A program made the position numbers and the translations under genes. The notes below the pieces were generated by a model that saw only the letters and a list, made by a program, of their open reading frames with translations, made no database searches and was not told the DNA's origin. This document shows positions 1-12,720 of a stretch of 64,000 nt of DNA, piece after piece. Every line of letters starts with the position of its first letter. Positions within the stretch are counted from its first letter, which is position 1. The DNA lies in NCBI GenBank assembly GCA_963971535.1, contig OZ020587.1, positions 163,907,140 through 163,971,139 on the forward strand, given 5' to 3'. Origin of the DNA: Notolepis coatsorum. Its lineage: Eukaryota > Chordata > Actinopteri > Aulopiformes > Paralepididae.

Positions 1-2343
<2,343 letters not shown>

Positions 2344-2368
2344 ATAATGTTGTATGACATGTTTGCAG

Positions 2369-2543
2369 GTACGACAGGAACCTGGAGCAGGCTCAGGTGT
2401 GCGGGGTGAAGAAAGGCAGCATCGTAGGGCTGTTCCAGGGCTATCTGTGGTGCATCATCTTCCTCTGCTACGCCCTGGCTTTCTGGTACGGCTCCAAGCT
2501 TGTCATCGACACCCAGGAGCGCTCCCCGGGCAGTCTCATCCAG
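2369..2543 (+). CDS. abcb11: ABCB11-like bile salt export pump, exon A (end of TMD1)
   Basis: Coding exon of an ABC transporter of the B11 type, which pumps bile salts across the hepatocyte canalicular membrane. It is bounded by GCAG at 2365-2368 and a GTACCT donor at 2544. It enters in phase 1 and reads [16 protein letters not shown], then a hydrophobic membrane segment ([19 protein letters not shown]) and [15 protein letters not shown]. The cytoplasmic loop, the CYALAFWYG helix and the PG-L-Q ending are what ABCB11 has at the end of its first transmembrane domain, and the next four exons continue the same protein without a gap. The copy could be abcb11a or abcb11b; I cannot tell. The acceptor has a poor pyrimidine tract because (AGAC)n lies directly upstream. 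Upstream exons lie outside the window. Confidence 0.93.
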
Positions 2544-2599
2544 GTACCTACTGATCCACTACAATACATTAGTCTCATCCAGGTACCTACTGATCTACT
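2544..2599. repeat. First units of splice-donor-derived minisatellite
   Basis: Directly after exon A the last 12 exon bases plus donor (AGTCTCATCCAG/GTACCTAC) are repeated once in diverged form before a hAT-type MITE interrupts the array. This is the proximal end of the array that resumes at 3111. Confidence 0.85.
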
Positions 2600-3110
2600 C
2601 AGGGGTGTAAAAAGTACTCAGAAATTATACTTAAGTGAAAGTATGGGTACCGTCTCAAAATCCTACTCAAGTAAAAGTCAGAGTATCTGGCTAAAAACAC
2701 ACTTGAGTAAAAGTCCAAAAGTGTCTCTGCCTCTATTCCTCTGATAGCAGGTGTTTAATCAAAGATCCCCGCTTTCTAGTCTTGCACAAGGACCAATCAG
2801 CATGGGCATGGGCGGGTTCATTTTCCATTGATGGGGATTTGATTGGCTGTTTTTAAATAAAGCGCGGCCGCAGGATTAATAGCGTTAACGTTAGTTCGGC
2901 CAGAGAAACAAATACACTAATTAAAATGGTTGGACCTGCGACATTTGTACTTTGTAGGTCTGCATATTAAATGCAAGGAGTAAAAAGTACGTTTTTTTTC
3001 TCTGAAATGTAATTGAGTAAAAGTACAAGTATACACACCTAATAATACTTAATACTTACATAATAGTACAAATCCCCCAAGTACAATTACTCAAGTACTT
3101 TACACCCCTG
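2600..3110. mobile_element. Non-autonomous hAT element (MITE), 511 bp
   Basis: Terminal inverted repeats begin CAGGGGTGTAAA and end TTTACACCCCTG. They are flanked by a perfect 8-bp target duplication GATCTACT (2592-2599 and 3111-3118), the hAT signature. The duplication consists of minisatellite sequence, so the element landed in an already existing array. Subterminal GAGTAAAAGTA-type repeats occur on both sides. No transposase is present. Confidence 0.92.
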
Positions 3111-4850
3111 GATCTACTACAATACATTACAGTCTCATCCAGGTACCTACATATCTACTACAGTACCGTCTCATCCAGGTACCTACAGATCTATTGCAGT
3201 ACATTATTACAGTCTCATCCAGGTACCTACAGATCTACTGCAGTACATTATTACAGTCTCATCCAGGTACCTACAGATCTACTACAGTACATTACAGTCT
3301 CATCCAGGTACCTACAGATCTACTACAGTACATTATTACAGTCTCATCCAGGTACCTACAGATCTACTACAGTACATTACAGTCTCATCCAGGTACCTAC
3401 AGATCTACTACAGTACATTACAGTCTCATCCAGGTACCTACAGATCTACTACAGTACATTATTACAGTCTCATCCAGGTACCTACAGATCTACTACAGTA
3501 CAGTACAGTCTCATCCAGGTACCTACAGATCTACTACAGTACATTACAGTCTCATCCAGGTACCTACAGATCTACTACAGTACATTATTACAGTCTCATC
3601 CAGTTACCTACAGATCTACTACAGTACATTACAGTCTCATCCAGGTACCTACAGATCTACTACAGTACATTACAGTCTCATCCAGGTACCTACAGATCTA
3701 CTACAGTACATTACAGTATCATCCAGGTACCTACAGATCTACTACAGTACATTATTACAGTCTCATCCAGGTACCTACAGATCTACTACAATACATTACA
3801 GTCTCATCAAGGTACCTACAGATCTACTACAGTACATTATTACAGTCTCATCCAGGTACCTACAGATCTACTGCAGTACATTACAGTCTCATCCAGGTAC
3901 CTACAGATCTACTACAGTACATTATTACAGTCTCATCCAGGTACCTACAGATCTACTACAGTACATTATTACAGTCTCATCCAGGTACCTACAGATCTAC
4001 TACAGTACATTACAGTCTCATCCAGGTACCTACAGATCTACTACAGTACATTATTACAGTCTCATCCAGGTACCTACAGATCTACTACAGTACATTACAG
4101 TCTCATCCAGGTACCTACAGATCTACTACAGTACAGCACAGTCTCATCCAGGTACCTACAGATCTACTACAGTACATTACAGTCTCATCCAGGTACCTAC
4201 AGATCTACTACAGTACATTATTACAGTCTCATCCAGGTACCTACAGATCTACTACAGTACAGTACAGTCTCATCCAGGTACCTACAGATCTACTGCAGTA
4301 CATTATTACAGTCTCATCCAGGTACCTACAGATCTACTACAGTACATTACAGTCTCATCCAGGTACCTACAGATCTACTACAGTACATTACAGTCTCATC
4401 CAGGTACCTACAGATCTACTACAGTACATTACAGTCTCATCCAGGTACCTACAGATCTACTACAGTACATTACAGTCTCATCCAGGTACCTACAGATCTA
4501 CTACAGTACATTACAGTCTCATCCAGGTACCTACAGATCTACTACAGTACAGTACAGTCTCATCCAGGTACCTACAGATCTACTACAGTACATTACAGTC
4601 TCATCCAGGTACCTACAGATCTACTACAGTACATTATTACAGTCTCATCCAGGTACCTACAGATCTACTACAGTACATTATTACAGTCTCATCCAGGTAC
4701 CTACAGATCTACTACAGTACATTACAGTCTCATCCAGGTACCTACAGATCTACTACAGTACAGTACAGTCTCATCCAGGTACCTACAGATCTACTACAGT
4801 ACATTATTACAGTCTCATCCAGGTACCTACAGATCTACTACAGTACATTA
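3111..4850. repeat. 41/44-bp minisatellite carrying a 5' splice site in each unit
   Basis: About 41 tandem units. Each holds CAGTCTCATCCAGGTACC, the end of exon A with its GT donor, followed by CTACAGATCTACTACAGTACATTA. Units are 41 bp, or 44 bp when an extra ATT is present, so both lengths are 2 modulo 3. A few units have single substitutions (for example CAGTTACC near 3603). All units lie inside the intron between exons A and B. Stop-free reading across the array is a by-product of the repeat, not a gene. Confidence 0.95.
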
Positions 4851-4861
4851 CATATAATTAA

Positions 4862-5160
4862 AATAAAATAAGATGAGATAAGATAAGATAAGATAAGATA
4901 AGATAAGATAAGATAAGATAAGATAAGATAAGATAAGATAAGATAAGATAAGATATTTCTTTATTGATCACCGTGGGGAAATCCGGGCATCATTAGCAGC
5001 ATGGGGGGAGGGGAGGTACAGTAATAGTAGAAAGACATAGGCAATACAATTACATCTGAATATAAATATATGAGAAAAATAAACAGTGTAAACAACTCTC
5101 TGAATATATAAAAAATATGAGAAAATGGTGCAGATGAGGGTCTGTATGCCCTATTGGTTA
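4862..5160 (-). mobile_element. Retroposon 3' end with (AGATA)n tail, minus orientation
   Basis: (GATAA)n at about 4872-4953 runs into TTTCTTTATTGATCACCGTGG, the reverse complement of a common fish LINE/SINE 3' terminus. AT-rich sequence follows to about 5160 without a recognisable ORF. Confidence 0.6.
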
Positions 5161-5174
5161 CAATAAATATAAAA

Positions 5175-5217
5175 ATGTGTGTGTGGTGTGTGTGCGTGTG
5201 TGTGTGTGTGTGTGTGC
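5175..5217. repeat. (GT)n microsatellite serving as intron end
   Basis: GT dinucleotides run straight into the CAG acceptor of exon B, so they replace the normal polypyrimidine tract with alternating G/T. Confidence 0.9.
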
Positions 5218-5219
5218 AG

Positions 5220-5333
5220 GTGTTCTTCGGCGTGCTCATGGCAGCTGTGAACCTGGGTCAGGCCTCTCCCTGCCTGGAGGCCTTCGCTTCTGGCCGCGCC
5301 GCAGCCAAGACCATCTTTGACACTATCGACAGG
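5220..5333 (+). CDS. abcb11: ABCB11-like bile salt export pump, exon B (TMD1-NBD1 linker)
   Basis: A 114-bp exon, 38 codons, phase 0 at both ends, between TGTGTGCAG and GTGAGAC. It reads [20 protein letters not shown] and then [18 protein letters not shown]. The [23 protein letters not shown] pattern is the conserved last TM helix and linker of ABCB11/ABCB1-type full transporters and follows exon A directly. Nothing inside looks damaged. Confidence 0.94.
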
Positions 5334-5385
5334 GTGAGACTGCAGTGACTGATGTGGATGAAGGGACCAGTGGCTCAGGGGCGGG

Positions 5386-5945
5386 GCAAATAATAATAAT
5401 AATAATAATAATAATTCATTACATTTATACAGCACTTTTCTAGACACTCAAAGCACTCCCAACAATGTAGGGTGGAAATGGCCTCCTTCACCACCACTGG
5501 TAGCAACCCAACCCGCAGGCTCAATGGCGGCCATAACACTGGCACCAGGCACACATCACACTACTACACAATGGCTGAACGGCTCAGGAGACAGGGATTG
5601 ATATCAGCTAATTAAGGGGAAGGGATGATAAGGTGGCCTTGAGACCTGATTGGGAATTTGGCCAGGAACGTCGGGGGAACCCCCTACTCTTTGCGATGAT
5701 AGGCGTCCTGGGTTCTTTAATGACCGAATTCAGTCAGGACCTCGGTTTTAGCGTCTCATCCGAAGGACGGCACTCGCAGCTGTACGGTGTCCCTATCACC
5801 GTAACAACAGGGGCATTGTTACTGACTAGTCCAGAGGACAACAAAACCACTTTCCGACAACGGCCTTGACCGGGGATCGAACCGGTGATCTTCCGATCAT
5901 GAGTCCGGAGCTCTACTCATGTAGTTACGCTGCCGCTGCGAAAGG
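5386..5945 (-). mobile_element. tRNA-derived SINE with (ATT)n tail, minus orientation
   Basis: On the minus strand the 5' end (about 5945 downward) has a tRNA-like stretch with B box GGTTCGATCCC and a plausible anticodon arm. The element ends in an (ATT)n tail, seen as AATAATAAT at 5391-5415 on the + strand. The body matches no gene. It sits in the intron between exons B and C. Confidence 0.65.
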
Positions 5946-5989
5946 ATCCTCCCCCCTTCTTGGGGCGACAGTGGCTCGGGGACAGGAGA

Positions 5990-6510
5990 ATCCCAACCAA
6001 TCATTCACTGTCGACTAAAAACACACTTCTTCAATCAATATCTGAAATTAAAAAATGTATATTAAGAAAAAAACACTATACTGTCCTATAATACCATGCA
6101 CTCCTCCTACTATACTAATATGTCTTATGTCTAAGCACTCAATACTGCAACACTCAAGTTTCAGCACTGTTTGTGCATTGTTACTCAGCTGAAAGAGTAC
6201 CCTTCCTGCTGACTTGTCATCAGAACTTGTAAGTCACTTTGGATAGTACATACTTTGGATAGTACATACTTTGGATTGTACATATGTCTATACTGAACAC
6301 TGTGACCTAATCTTTTTACTTCTAATTTACATGCTATACTATGTTATTTTATTTCATACTTATCTTGTCTTGCACAGTCTCTGGAGCGTAACAGTAAGAA
6401 GCATTTTGTATAAAAGTATTCTGTACTTCTGTATGACAACTATTAAAGAAACTTGAACTTGAACTTGATAAAAGCGTTCAGCTAAATGACTAAATGTAAA
6501 TGTAAATGTG
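5990..6510 (+). mobile_element. L2/CR1-type LINE 3' end with a nested retroposon
   Basis: It begins with the end of the LINE ORF (GTCGACTAAA followed by CACTTCTTCAA) and ends in the tail TAAATGTAAATGTAAATG. The same 3' end occurs at 40918-41145 and about 32640-32805. The stretch CACTTTGGAT...AAAAGCGT, continuous in the other copies, is split here at about 6240-6467 by a retroposon with an AACTTGAACTTGAACTTG tail. Confidence 0.7.
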
Positions 6511-6740
6511 TAAAACGTAAACCAATTTAACGACCGTACTAACAAAACAAAAACAACACTGAACTTAAATTAAAATTCTTGCGCGTTCCATACAGGCTCT
6601 CTTGCCAGACGCACCAAAGCTCCCGGTAGCCCAAAAAAACGACTTGAATGCAATTTTTTTTAAATGTAATACAACAAAAATGTAATGTTATATAGAGGCA
6701 CTTAATTTCAACCCATAATGCAATGTTCCTTCCTTCACAG
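6511..6740. other. Intron remainder before exon C
   Basis: AT-rich intron sequence with no recognisable element. It ends in the good acceptor TTCCTTCCTTCACAG at 6740. Confidence 0.6.
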
Positions 6741-6851
6741 GTGCCAGAAATCGACTGCCTCTCTGAGGACGGTCACAGACTAGAGAGGGTCCGGGGTGAC
6801 CTTGAGTTCCACAACGTCACGTTCCATTACCCGTCTCGCCCCGAAGTCAAG
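6741..6851 (+). CDS. abcb11: ABCB11-like bile salt export pump, exon C (start of NBD1)
   Basis: A 111-bp exon, 37 codons, phase 0, between TTCACAG and GTCATT. It reads [20 protein letters not shown] and [17 protein letters not shown]. The [14 protein letters not shown] segment is the A-loop region of the first nucleotide-binding domain; the tyrosine in HYPSRP is the residue that stacks on the adenine of ATP in this family. The donor GTCATT is a weak match to consensus and a run of C follows within 8 bases. Confidence 0.94.
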
Positions 6852-6858
6852 GTCATTA

Positions 6859-6884
6859 TTCCCCCCCCCCCCCCCCCCCCCCCT
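6859..6884. repeat. Poly-C tract just after a donor site
   Basis: An uninterrupted C run starts 8 bases inside the intron after exon C. It is likely unstable and prone to sequencing error. Confidence 0.9.
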
Positions 6885-7055
6885 GCCTAATCGATACTTT
6901 GACTCTGATGCTTCCGACACCTGGAACGCCCTCCTCCGACTGACTCTGAAGCTGAAGGTTCTTCCTTCTCTCGCTGCATTTCAACATATGATCTCCGACC
7001 ACCGTGTGTCGACTTGTAACTGCCGATTTTCTTATTCTTATTTACTTTGCCTGTA

Positions 7056-7419
7056 CAGGTGCAGCTCAATAAATTAGAATATCGTGGAAAAGTTATTTTA
7101 TTTCAGTAATTCAATTTAAAAAAGCAAAACTCTCATAGATTATAGATTCATTACACACAAAGTGAAATATTTCAAGCCTTTTATTTGTTTTAATTTCAAT
7201 GATTATGGCTTACAGCCCAAAATTCAGTATCTCAGAAAGTTTGAATATTACATAAGACCAAAAGAGAAATTGTAATATAGAAATGTCTGCCTTCTGAAAA
7301 GTATGTTCATGTGTCTTCACTCAGTACTTGGTTGGGGCTCCTTTTGCACAAATGACTGCATCAATACAGCGAAATATATCAACTTTTCCATGATATTCTA
7401 ATTTATCGAGCTGCACCTG
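7056..7419. mobile_element. Tc1/mariner-type MITE, 364 bp
   Basis: Inverted termini CAGGTGCAGCTCAATAAATT and its near-perfect complement at 7385-7419 are flanked by TA on both sides (7054-7055 and 7420-7421). The interior keeps a scrap of Tc1-like transposase sequence (ACTTGGTTGGGGCTCCTTTT). It lies in the intron between exons C and D. Confidence 0.9.
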
Positions 7420-7572
7420 TATGTATGAAATGGCTGATAAACCGCGTCTTGTTTTGTCAGCTCGTCGTCGCTGTAAATGAGGGTATAACCTCAGTGTCTT
7501 ACGAGTTTAAATAAAGGTATTAAATTAAATCTCTCAAAGTCGATCTCACCGTGAACCCCTTGTGTTTGACAG

Positions 7573-7698
7573 ATCCTAGACGGTCTGAGCATGGTGGTCA
7601 AAGCGGGACAGACCACTGCCTTCGTGGGGCCCAGCGGGTCAGGAAAGGGCCCCGCGGTCCAGCTGATCCAGAGGTTCTACAACCCAGGGGAGGGAACG
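7573..7698 (+). CDS. abcb11: ABCB11-like bile salt export pump, exon D (Walker A exon)
   Basis: A 126-bp exon, 42 codons, phase 0, between TTTGACAG and GTAGGA. It reads [19 protein letters not shown], then [19 protein letters not shown] and GEGT. This is the Walker A (P-loop) exon of NBD1. In the family the motif ends G-K-S/T-T; here the codons are GGA AAG GGC CCC, giving G-K-G-P. The hydroxyl residue that coordinates Mg2+ is therefore replaced by Gly and the next residue by Pro. Single A-to-G and A-to-C changes from AGC ACC would explain it. If real, ATP binding at this site should be badly impaired. A sequencing/assembly error or a decaying copy are the alternatives. The rest of the exon is well conserved. 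Confidence 0.93.
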
Positions 7699-7702
7699 GT
7701 AG

Positions 7703-7731
<29 letters not shown>
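7703..7731. repeat. Short (AGAC)n tract after exon D
   Basis: About seven GACA units start 5 bases after the exon D donor and lead into the CTCTCATCC minisatellite. It is the same tetranucleotide as the 2.3 kb block at the window start. Confidence 0.9.
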
Positions 7732-7733
<2 letters not shown>

Positions 7734-10077
7734 TCAGGTCTCTCTCATCCTCTCAGGCCACTCTCATCCTCTCAGGTCGCTCTCATCCTCTCAGGCCTCG
7801 CTCATCCTCTCAGGCATCTCTCATCCTCTCAGGTCACTCTCATCCTCAGGTCACTCTCATCCTCTCAGGTCGCTCTCATCCTCTCAGGCCGCTCTCATCC
7901 TCTCAGGTCGTTCTCATCCTCTCAGGCCGCTCTCATCCTCTCAGGTCGCTCTCATCCTCTCAGGTCGCTCTCATCCTCTCAGGTCGCTCTCATCCTCTCA
8001 GGCCACTCTCATCCTCTCAGGCCTCTCTCATCCTCTCAGGTCGCTCTCATCCTCTCAGGCCACTCTCATCCTCTCAGGTCACTCTCATCCTCAGGCCTCT
8101 CTCATCCTCAGGTCGCTCTCATCCTCAGGTCGCTCTCATCCTCTCAGGTCACTCTCATCCTCAGGTCACTCTCATCCTCAGGCCTCTCTCATCCTCAGGT
8201 CGCTCTCATCCTCAGGTCGCTCTCATCCTCAGGTCACTCTCATCCTCAGGCCTCTCTCATCCTCAGGTTGCTCTCATCCTCAGGTCGCTCTCATCCTCAG
8301 GTCACTCTCATCCTCAGGTCGCTCTCATCCTCAGGTCACTCTCATCCTCAGGTCGCTCTCATCCTCTCAGGCCGCTCTCATCCTCAGGTCACTCTCATCC
8401 TCTCAGGTCGCTCTCATCCCCTCTTGTCGCTCTCATCCTCTCAGGTCACTCTCATCCTCAGGCCTCTCTCATCCTCAGGTCACTTTCATCCTCTCAGGTC
8501 GCTCTCATCCCCTCATGTCGCTCTCATCCTCTCAGGTCACTCTCATCCTCAGGCCTCTCTCATCCTCAGGTCGCTCTCATCCTCAGGCCACTCTCATCCT
8601 CTCAGGCCTCTCTCATCCTCTCAGGTCGCTCTCATCCTCTCAGGCCTCTCTCATCCTCTCAGGTCGCTCTCATCCTCTCAGGTCACTCTCATCCTCAGGT
8701 CACTCTCATCCTCTCAGGTTGCTCTCATCCTCTCAGTCCACTCTCATCCTCTCAGGTTGCTCTCATCCTCTCAGGTCGCTCTCATCCTCTCAGGTCACTC
8801 TCATCCTCAGGCCTCTCTCATCCTCAGGTCGCTCTCATCCTCAGGCCACTCTCATCCTCTCAGGTCGCTCTCATCCTCTCAGGTCGCTCTCATCCTCTCA
8901 GGCCTCTCTCATCCTCTCAGGTCACACTCATCCTCAGGTCACTCTCATCCTCTCAGGCCACTCTCATCCTCTCAGGTCGCTCTCATCCTCTCAGGCCACT
9001 CTCATCCTCTCAGGTCACTCTCATCCTCTCAGGTCGCTCTCATCCTCTCAGGCCACTCTCATCCTCTCAGGTCGCTCTCATCCTCTCAGGTCGCTCTCAT
9101 CCTCTCAGGCCTCTCTCATCCTCTCAGGTCACTCTCATCCTCAGGTCACTCTCATCCTCTCAGGCCACTCTCATCCTCTCAGGTCGCTCTCATCCTCTCA
9201 GGCCACTCTCATCCTCTCAGGTCACTCTCATCCTCTCAGGTCGCTCTCATCCTCTCAGGCCACTCTCATCCTCTCAGGCCACTCTCATCCTCTCAGGTCA
9301 CTCTCATCCTCTCAGGCCACTCTCATCCTCTCAGGTCACTCTCATCCTCTCAGGCCACTCTCATCCTCTCAGGTCATTCTCATCCTCATGCCTCTCTCAT
9401 CCTCAGGTCGCGCTCATCCTCTCAGGCCACTCTCATCCTCTCAGGTCACTCTCATCCTCATGCCTCTCTCATCCTCAGGTCTCTCTCATCCTCTCAGGTC
9501 GCTCTCATCCTCTCAGGTCGCTCTCATCCTCTCAGGCCACTCTCATCCTCTCAGGTCACTCTCATCCTCATGCCTCTCTCATCCTCAGGTCGCTCTCATC
9601 CTCTCAGGCCACTCTCATCCTCTCAGGTCACTCTCATCCTCAGGCCTCTCTCATCCTCTCAGGCCTCTCTCATCCTCAGGTCACTCTCATCCTCTCAGGT
9701 CGCTCTCATCCTCTCAGGTCGTTCTCATCCTCTCAGGCCTCTCTCATCCTCAGGTCACTCTCATCCTCTCAGGCCACTCTCATCCTCAGGTCACTCTCAT
9801 CCTCTCAGGTCGCTCTCATCCTCTCAGGCCTCTCTCATCCTCTCAGGCCACTCTCATCCTCAGGTCGCTCTCATCCTCTCAGGTCGCTCTCATCCTCTCA
9901 GGCCTCTCTCATCCTCTCAGGTCACTCTCATCCTCTCAGGTCGCTCTCATCCTCTCAGGCCTCTCTCATCCTCTCAGGCCGTTCTCATCCTCTCAGGCCA
10001 CTCTCATCCTCAGGTCACTCTCATCCTCTCAGGTCGCTCTCATCCTCTCAGGCCTCTCTCATCCTCTCAGGTCGCTG
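7732..10077. repeat. 17/19-bp minisatellite resembling a 3' splice site, block 1
   Basis: Roughly 125 tandem units of CTCTCATCCTCTCAGGTCG (19 bp) or CTCTCATCCTCAGGTCG (17 bp), with GTCG/GTCA/GCCA/GCCT/GCCG variation after CAG. Each unit is a pyrimidine-rich run ending in CAG, like the true acceptor of exon E (CTCTCATCCCCAG at 13209-13221). Two frames are open throughout, one of them continuous with exon D. That reflects the repeat and is not a separate gene. Confidence 0.96.
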
Positions 10078-10519
10078 CCGGCTGTGGAACTCTCTGCCCA
10101 GGGCCATCCAAACCTCCCCCACTATTGCTGTCTTCAAGAGCCTGCTGTCTTCAAGAGCCTGCCGGGAACTCTCTGCCCAGGGCCATCCAAACCTCCCCCA
10201 CTATTGCTGTCTTCAAGAGGGGTGTGAAGCGACATCTGCAACAATAGGTTACAGAGGGTGCTTGGCCACCACTCTTGAAGAACAGGAACATGACATGCTG
10301 TAATGAGGCTCTTTCAGAAAATTGTGTTGTCTATTTTATCTACTGTACTTGTATTATCTATCTTATCTTCTTAACCCTTTCTTTGTGATTTATTGTATTC
10401 TTCTTGGGACCATGTTGGAAACAAGTCGACAGACTTTCACATGTTATCCTTGTACCCCTTGTTTTTATACTATTGTATAAATTGTATGTACTAAATAAAA
10501 AATCAAATCAAATCAAATC
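10078..10519 (+). mobile_element. LINE 3' end with (AAATC)n tail inside the minisatellite
   Basis: The ORF end reads [18 protein letters not shown] followed by a stop at about 10246, typical of the C-terminus of CR1/L2-type reverse transcriptases. A 3' UTR and the tail AAATCAAATCAAATC at 10500-10519 follow. An 83-bp stretch of the coding end (about 10086-10190) is duplicated in tandem. Confidence 0.75.
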
Positions 10520-11032
10520 ATCCTCTCAGGCCGCTCTCATCCTCAGGTCGCTCTCATCCTCTCAGGTCGCTCTCATCCTCTCAGGCCACTCTCATCCTCA
10601 GGTCGCTCTCATCCTCTCAGGCCACTCTCATCCTCTCAGGCCACTCTCATCCTCAGGTCGCTCTCATCCTCTCAGGCCACTCTCATCCTCTCAGGCCACT
10701 CTCATCCTCAGGTCGCTCTCATCCTCTCAGGCCACTCTCATCCTCAGGTCGCTCTCATCCTTTTAGGTCGCTCTCATCCTCAGGTCGCTCTCATCCTCTC
10801 AGCCACTCTCATCCTCAGGTCTCTCTCATCCTCTCAGGTCGCTCTCATCCTCTCAGGTCGCTCTCATCCTCTCAGGCCACTCTCATCCTCTCAGGTTGCT
10901 CTCATCCTTTCAGGTCGCTCTCATCCTCTCAGGCCACTCTCATCCTCTCAGGCCTCTCTCATCCTCTCAGGTCGCTCTCATCCTCTCAGGTCGCTCTCAT
11001 CCTCTCAGACCGCTCTCATCCTCAGGCCGCTC
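10520..11032. repeat. 3'-splice-site-like minisatellite, block 2
   Basis: About 27 further units of the CTCTCATCCTCTCAGG repeat, continuous in type with block 1 and separated from it by the LINE insertion. Confidence 0.94.
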
Positions 11033-11466
<434 letters not shown>

Positions 11467-11940
11467 AAGCCAAGAACGTATCACCAGATCAATCTCACAT
11501 GCACTCATTCCAGTACCGGCTTACAAAAATAATTATGGACTAAGATCATTCTTCCACACAAACACCAACATTTGGAACGAGATCCCATTCGACATCAGAG
11601 CATTAATAACCTCCATCTCACACTTCAAACAGGCCTACAAACAACATCTGATGCTAGAAAACATCTGCACTCACTGATCCGACTCTTCCCTAGGTGTTAA
11701 TCTTGTTGACAGGACACTGTTGTTTTGTATTGACTGCTATGAATGCATGTTTGTCCTTGCTGTCCACAACGATTATATGATTGTATGTAGTCCAACTGCC
11801 TATTTTTATTTTATGGGCTGCAGAACAGGAACCTGCTGAAAAACAGTTTGTAACTGAGTCAGGCCAGTTTAAATGTACATTGTGAAATGTCTTTTAGTTT
11901 TTACCCTTTCCTGTATAATTAAACTATAAATGAAATGAAA
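11467..11940 (+). mobile_element. LINE 3' end, plus orientation, (GAAAT)n tail
   Basis: The C-terminal reading is GLRSFFHTNTNIWNEIPFDI, then TSISHFKQAYKQHLMLENIC, and a stop near 11676. A 3' UTR and an AAATGAAATGAAAT tail follow. A SINE has inserted exactly at the tail. Confidence 0.7.
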
Positions 11941-12710
11941 TCCGGGCGGCTGGGTAGCGCAGCGGACTAAGCGCCTGCCTACCACCGCAGAGACACTGGT
12001 ATCGGTCATCCATACTAACCTATTGGCAGTGTTAGCGGGTGGGAAGCCGGTGGGGTGTATCCTGGTCGCGTGAATACTTTCGACAACAAATGTTTGTTTT
12101 GCGCTCTGATTGGCCAGGTCATGTGACATGTGCGCCAATCGTGGGACAGCAAGTTCTGCGCCTATTTCCGGGTCTAACAGCCTGCAAACTACCTGGCGTT
12201 CTATCGCCATGCTCTAAGACAAACTCTAACCTTAACCAACTTCGAAAGAGCGCCTAAGCTTAACCAGTGTAGAAACTTGCGGTCCCACGATTGGGCGTAC
12301 ATGTCACATGACCAGAAATGACCTGGCCAATCAGAGACGCGGAAACAAACATTTGTTGTCTAAAGTATTCAGTCATCCTGGTCGTTGTAAACAGCGACTC
12401 CTACAGGTCGGTCGGGGCGCCTGCACACAGCAAGGGAGGGAACTGGGGGAAGTAGTGTGAGCCTCCCACGCGTTACGCTCCCCCAGTGAGAGTCCTCGCT
12501 GTCAGGTTAAAAGAAGCGGCTGGCTGCCTCCACATGTATCGGAGGAAGACATGTGATAGTGTCTATCAACCCTCCCTAGACCGACAAGTGGGGGGGGGAG
12601 GCAAATGCGCGCAACGACCAGGAAGGGGAAGGGGGAATTGGCATAGTGACTAAATTGGGATGGGAGAAAAATACAGAAAAAAGGAGGAGAAAAGTAGATA
12701 TAAAAAAAAT
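11941..12710 (+). mobile_element. tRNA-like SINE, copy 1, with nested MITE
   Basis: It starts CGGGCGGCTGGGTAGCGCAG and ends AAAAGTAGATATAAAAAAA. The target duplication AAATGAAATC (about 11931-11940 and 12711-12720) comes from the preceding LINE tail. The same family occurs at 23347-23833 and, 5'-truncated, at 28283-28498. The body is split at 12069-12374 by a Mutator-like MITE. Confidence 0.8.
12069..12374. mobile_element. Mutator-like MITE, 306 bp, copy 1
   Basis: Long inverted arms start CGTGAATACTTTC and end AAAGTATTCAGTC. A 10-bp duplication ATCCTGGTCG lies on both sides (12059-12068 and 12375-12384). The duplication length fits Mutator-like elements. The interior contains GCGCTCTGATTGGCCAGGTC and an inverted counterpart, shared with the copy at 60347-60764. 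Confidence 0.8.
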
Positions 12711-12720
12711 CAAATGAAAT

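Noticed and set aside
3194-4861. 555-codon open frame
   Set aside because: Entirely minisatellite; no stop occurs because the unit lacks one in any frame.
5633-5869. 78-codon ORF
   Set aside because: Lies in the body of a minus-strand SINE.
7551-10247. Two overlapping open frames of 898 and 878 codons
   Set aside because: Repeat-generated; apart from the 42 codons of abcb11 exon D there is no protein-like sequence.
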